NCBI GenBank assembly: GCA_017860675.1
Contig: JAGDMV010000075.1
Location: 1-8,629 of the forward strand
Length of the DNA stretch: 8,629 nucleotides
Direction: 5' to 3'
DNA from: Chloroflexota bacterium
GTDB lineage: Bacteria; Chloroflexota; Limnocylindria; Limnocylindrales; CSP1-4
Shown here one piece after another: positions 6,020 to 8,629 of this stretch (position 1 is its first letter; every line of letters starts with the position of its first letter). The position numbers and the translations under genes were made by a program. Under the pieces are notes generated by a model. The model searched no databases. It was not told the DNA's origin and saw only the letters and a program-made list of their open reading frames with translations.

Positions 6020-7031
6020 TCTCGGCGCGCTCGCCTCGATGGTCCCGGACCCGATCGCGAAGCGGCTGGCCTCGGCGCGGACGGTGCTGGCCGTCGGCCA
6101 CGAGCACCCGGACGCCGACGCGCTCGGGGCGGCCATCGCGATCGGACGCATCGTGACGGCGCGGGGCGGCACGGCGACCGTCGCCTCGTCCGACCCCGTG
6201 CCGGCCCTCTACCGCTTCCTGCCCGGCGTGGCTGAGGTGCTGACCGACCCCGACCCGGCGCTGGCCTATGACCTCGTCGTGCTCTGCGACTGCGCTGATG
6301 CCGCACGGGCCGGGTCGATCGTCGGACGCCATCCCGACCTGTTCGCGGCGACGCCGGCGATCGTCCTGGACCACCACGCTTCCAGCGAGCCTGCCGGCGA
6401 GCTCACCTGGGTCGACCAGGGCGCCGCCGCCACCTGCGAGCTGGTGGCCCTGATCGCGCTCCGCCTGGGCGTCCCGCTCGACGCCGGCGGAGGCGAGCTG
6501 GCGACCGCGCTCATGGCCGGCCTGGTCATGGACACGGCGACGTTCGCCCACCCCAACACGACGCCGCGGACGCTGCGGCTGGCGGCCGCCCTGCTCGAGG
6601 CCGGGGCGGCGCTGTCCGACATCTCGCGACGGCTCTACCGGACAAAGCCGGAGTCCCAGCTCCGGCTTTTCGGGCGCGTCCTCGGCCGGCTGGAGGCGCA
6701 CGACGAGGGACGAGTCGTGGCAGCCACGTTGGAGCTGGCCGACCTGGAGGCGGCGGGCGCCCTGCCCGAGCACAGCGAGGGCCTGGTGGACCTGCTCGTG
6801 CAGGCCGAGGAGGCCGAGGTCGCCCTGCTGCTCAAGGAGCAGGAGGACGGCTCGAGCCGTCTCTCGGTGCGGACCAGGGACGGCGGCGTGGACGCGACGG
6901 CCCTTGTGGCCGGCTGGGGCGGCGGCGGCCACCTCCGCGCGGCGGGTGCCACTATCGGCCTCCCGCCGGCGGCGGCATGGGCCGCGGTCCTGCCGCAGGC
7001 GATCGCCCTCGCCCGCGACGTGCGCCGATGA
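6009..7031 (+). CDS. nrnA: DHH/DHHA1 phosphoesterase, bifunctional oligoribonuclease / pAp phosphatase NrnA-like
   Basis: A 340-residue DHH-superfamily phosphoesterase. NrnA-type enzymes degrade 2-5 nt RNA fragments (and, in some lineages, linear dinucleotides) and dephosphorylate pAp to AMP, using two Mn ions. Visible metal-site motifs are G-H-E-H-P-D-A-D-A-L-G (His31, Asp35, Asp37), C-D-C-A-D around residues 96-100, and L-D-H-H-A-S-S with the DHH triplet at 121-123. Residues about 170-180 hold G-L-V-M-D-T-A-T-F. The C-terminal DHHA1 domain ends with G304-G-G-G-H308-L-R-A-A-G, the substrate-binding motif. The frame is open far upstream (to 5514), but the conserved protein starts only at about residue 14. 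ATG 6009 is preferred; ATG 6039 is an alternative. No strong ribosome-binding site is seen, so coupling to rbfA is likely (11-nt overlap). The rbfA-nrnA order also occurs in mycobacteria. It overlaps truB by 4 nt. Confidence 0.93.
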   Translation: MPADLGALASMVPDPIAKRLASARTVLAVGHEHPDADALGAAIAIGRIVTARGGTATVASSDPVPALYRFLPGVAEVLTDPDPALAYDLVVLCDCADAARAGSIVGRHPDLFAATPAIVLDHHASSEPAGELTWVDQGAAATCELVALIALRLGVPLDAGGGELATALMAGLVMDTATFAHPNTTPRTLRLAAALLEAGAALSDISRRLYRTKPESQLRLFGRVLGRLEAHDEGRVVAATLELADLEAAGALPEHSEGLVDLLVQAEEAEVALLLKEQEDGSSRLSVRTRDGGVDATALVAGWGGGGHLRAAGATIGLPPAAAWAAVLPQAIALARDVRR

Positions 7032-8101
7032 CGGCGACGCGCCCGTTGGCGCAGCGATCCGGGGCCCGGACACGCCGCGGCGACCCGGAGGGCGTGCTGG
7101 TTGTTGACAAGCCCGTCGGCCCCTCCTCGCACGACGTGGTCGCGCTCGTCCGCCGGCTGGCCGGCCAGCGCCGCGTCGGCCACGGCGGGACGCTGGACCC
7201 GTTCGCGTCGGGGGTGCTGCCGCTCTTCCTCGGCCGCGCGACACGCCTGGCCGAGTACCACCTGGGCGCCGACAAGGAGTACCGGGCGACGGTCTGCCTC
7301 GGTGCCTCGTCCACGACTGACGACCTGGAGGGTGAGCTGCGGCCGGCATCCGGACCGGCCCCGGACCGGCCGGCCGTGGAATCCGCCCTGGCGGGCTTCG
7401 TCGGCACGTTCCTCCAGCAGCCGCCGGCCTACTCGGCGCGCAAGGTCGGCGGCCGCCGCGCCTACGCGCTCGCCAGGGCCGGCCTGGAGACGCAGCTTCA
7501 GCCGCGCGAGGTCTCTTTCCGCCGGCTCGAGCTCGTCGGTTGGGACGGGTCCGATCCGGACCGGCCTCTCGCGACCATTGTCGTGGCCTGCTCGGCGGGC
7601 ACCTACGTCCGGGCGCTCGCCCGGGATCTCGGCGCGGCGGTCGGCAGCGGCGCCTACCTGGGTGCGCTGCGGCGGACGGCGGCCGGCCCCTTCACCCTGG
7701 CCACGGCGCTGTCCCTCGACGAGGTGCGGGCGGCCGCCGCAGAGGGTCGATTCGGGTCGCTGCTGCTACCGGTCGGGGCAGGCCTCGACCACCTGCCGGC
7801 CGTGCGGCTTTCAGACGCGGACGCCGGCATCGTGCTCCGCGGCGGCTGGGTGCGCATTCCCCGTGACGCCGAGATCGGCCCCGACCCGGCGCTCCCCGTT
7901 CGGGTCTTCGACGACACTGGGCGACTCGTGGCCATCGGCCGTCTGGCGTCAGGCCGGCTCGTGCCCGACAAGGTGCTCGCCGACAGCCTGCCGGCACTGG
8001 ACGGCGCTGGTGGCGGGCCGGCACCGCGGCCAGGCGGGGAACCCGCCGGGGACGGGACCGCGACTGCGGCGGCCGCGGACGAGGACGATCGCGATGGCTG
8101 A
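7028..8101 (+). CDS. truB: tRNA pseudouridine(55) synthase TruB
   Basis: A 357-residue enzyme that converts U55 in the T-loop of tRNAs to pseudouridine and also acts as an RNA chaperone. The catalytic motif is R-V-G-H-G-G-T-L-D-P-F-A-S-G-V-L with nucleophile Asp57; it reads GHGGTLDP where GHTGTLDP is more usual. Other TruB signatures are V-V-D-K-P-V-G-P-S-S-H-D, D-K-E-Y-R-A, Q-Q-P-P-A-Y-S-A-R-K-V-G-G-R-R-A-Y and C-S-A-G-T-Y-V-R-A-L-A-R-D-L-G. A C-terminal PUA-like domain follows (about residues 240-315), then a low-complexity Gly/Ala/Asp-rich tail of about 40 residues. ATG 7028 is chosen over the in-frame upstream start at 6977 because it forms the ATGA overlap with nrnA and family homology begins after it. 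No Shine-Dalgarno is evident, so translational coupling is likely. The stop overlaps ribF by 8 nt. Confidence 0.96.
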   Translation: MTATRPLAQRSGARTRRGDPEGVLVVDKPVGPSSHDVVALVRRLAGQRRVGHGGTLDPFASGVLPLFLGRATRLAEYHLGADKEYRATVCLGASSTTDDLEGELRPASGPAPDRPAVESALAGFVGTFLQQPPAYSARKVGGRRAYALARAGLETQLQPREVSFRRLELVGWDGSDPDRPLATIVVACSAGTYVRALARDLGAAVGSGAYLGALRRTAAGPFTLATALSLDEVRAAAAEGRFGSLLLPVGAGLDHLPAVRLSDADAGIVLRGGWVRIPRDAEIGPDPALPVRVFDDTGRLVAIGRLASGRLVPDKVLADSLPALDGAGGGPAPRPGGEPAGDGTATAAAADEDDRDG

Positions 8102-8629
8102 CGGCGGGCACGCGGTCGTCACCGGCATCGACCGGCTCCAGCCGGCCCACGGTCGGCTGGTCTTCGCCGTCGGCGCGTTCGACGGGATCCACCGCGGCCA
8201 CCTCTACCTGCTGGGCGAGCTGCGCCGCGCCGCCCATCGCCTCCGGGCCCGGCCCGCCGTGGTGACGTTCGACGCCCACCCGGACGAGCTGCTGGTGGGC
8301 GCTGCTCCGCCGCTCGTCTGCGACCCTGACGAGCGCCTCGTGCGGCTCGACGGAGCCGGCGTCGCGGTGACCGTCGTGCAGCACTTCGACGAGGCGCTGC
8401 GGCGGACGCCCTACGACCAGTTCGTTGCGGCGATCGGGCGGCGGGTGGACCTGGCCGGCTTCGTCATGACCCCCGACGCGGCGTTCGGTCATCAGCGGGC
8501 GGGAACGCCGGAGGCCCTGGCGGCCCTGGGCGCGCGCGAGGGCTTCGAGGTCGTGGTCGTGCCGGCGCTGGACCTGGGCGGCCGGCCGGTCCGCAGCTCG
8601 GAGATCCGGGCTGCCATCGCCCAGGGCGA
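8094..8629 (+). CDS. ribF: Bifunctional riboflavin kinase/FAD synthetase RibF, N-terminal part, 3' end outside window
   Basis: The frame stays open from ATG 8094 to the window end (178 complete codons). Translation gives G27-A-F-D-G-I-H-R-G-H36, the nucleotidyltransferase GxFDGxHxGH motif of the FAD-synthetase domain. V-V-T-F-D-A-H-P, an F-G-H-Q-R-A-G segment and V-R-S-S-E-I-R-A-A-I follow, in the order expected for RibF. RibF makes FMN from riboflavin and then FAD; the flavokinase domain would lie beyond the window. Several normally conserved residues differ: FDAHP for the usual F-x-P-H-P, PDAAFG for the usual GxDFxFG, and SSEIR for SSTxIR. A GAGGA at 8081-8085 lies 8 nt before the ATG, which overlaps the truB stop by 8 nt. 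truB-ribF adjacency is very common and supports the call. Completeness and activity cannot be judged from this fragment. Confidence 0.87.
   Translation, partial: MADGGHAVVTGIDRLQPAHGRLVFAVGAFDGIHRGHLYLLGELRRAAHRLRARPAVVTFDAHPDELLVGAAPPLVCDPDERLVRLDGAGVAVTVVQHFDEALRRTPYDQFVAAIGRRVDLAGFVMTPDAAFGHQRAGTPEALAALGAREGFEVVVVPALDLGGRPVRSSEIRAAIAQG

Noticed and set aside
6977..7027. Upstream in-frame start for TruB
   Set aside because: It would overlap nrnA by 55 nt and adds Arg/Pro-rich residues not seen in the family; the ATGA junction at 7028 is the more natural start.
5628..7349. A 573-codon open frame on the - strand opposite rbfA, nrnA and truB
   Set aside because: Same base-composition artefact; no domain or start-site support.

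Overview
The window is a compact, very GC-rich (roughly 70% by eye) bacterial chromosomal segment. Nine protein genes all lie on the + strand, and the first and last are cut by the window edges. Every gene belongs to a recognisable housekeeping family. I see no mobile element, CRISPR array, rRNA or tRNA. Gene order, the short IF2, the NusA sequence and strong G/C preference at third codon positions suggest a high-GC Chloroflexota-type bacterium (Limnocylindria/Ellin6529-like). This rests on family resemblance, and an Actinomycetota-like relative cannot be excluded because Actinomycetota use a similar order. The phylum call is therefore tentative.

Region 1 (1-1769) is the end of an envelope/isoprenoid block. 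The C-terminal half of an RseP-type intramembrane protease overlaps ispG by 4 nt. IspG is the [4Fe-4S] enzyme of the MEP pathway. This matches the common dxr-rseP-ispG arrangement, with dxr presumably upstream of the window.

Region 2 (1770-1967) is the only real intergenic gap. It holds a GC-only inverted repeat, a TATACT -10-like box, a textbook intrinsic terminator (8-bp stem plus seven T) and then a strong Shine-Dalgarno before nusA. The terminator lies downstream of the only promoter-like element and upstream of nusA. This layout suggests an attenuated leader for the nusA operon.

Region 3 (1968-8629) is the transcription/translation operon nusA-ylxR(rnpM)-infB-rbfA-nrnA-truB-ribF. Genes are separated by at most 16 nt or overlap by 1-11 nt, so co-transcription and translational coupling are likely. 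The products act in transcription elongation/termination (NusA), RNase P modulation (RnpM), initiation (IF2), 30S maturation (RbfA), nanoRNA/pAp turnover (NrnA), tRNA U55 pseudouridylation (TruB) and flavin cofactor synthesis (RibF). Two usual members of the cluster are absent at their expected places: rimP before nusA and the L7Ae-like ylxQ/rplGA after ylxR.

I see no clearly new biological system. The points most worth a second look are the terminator in the nusA leader, a 101-residue RbfA tail whose codon usage drifts away from the gene body, the long-form IspG, and several motif substitutions in the partial RibF.
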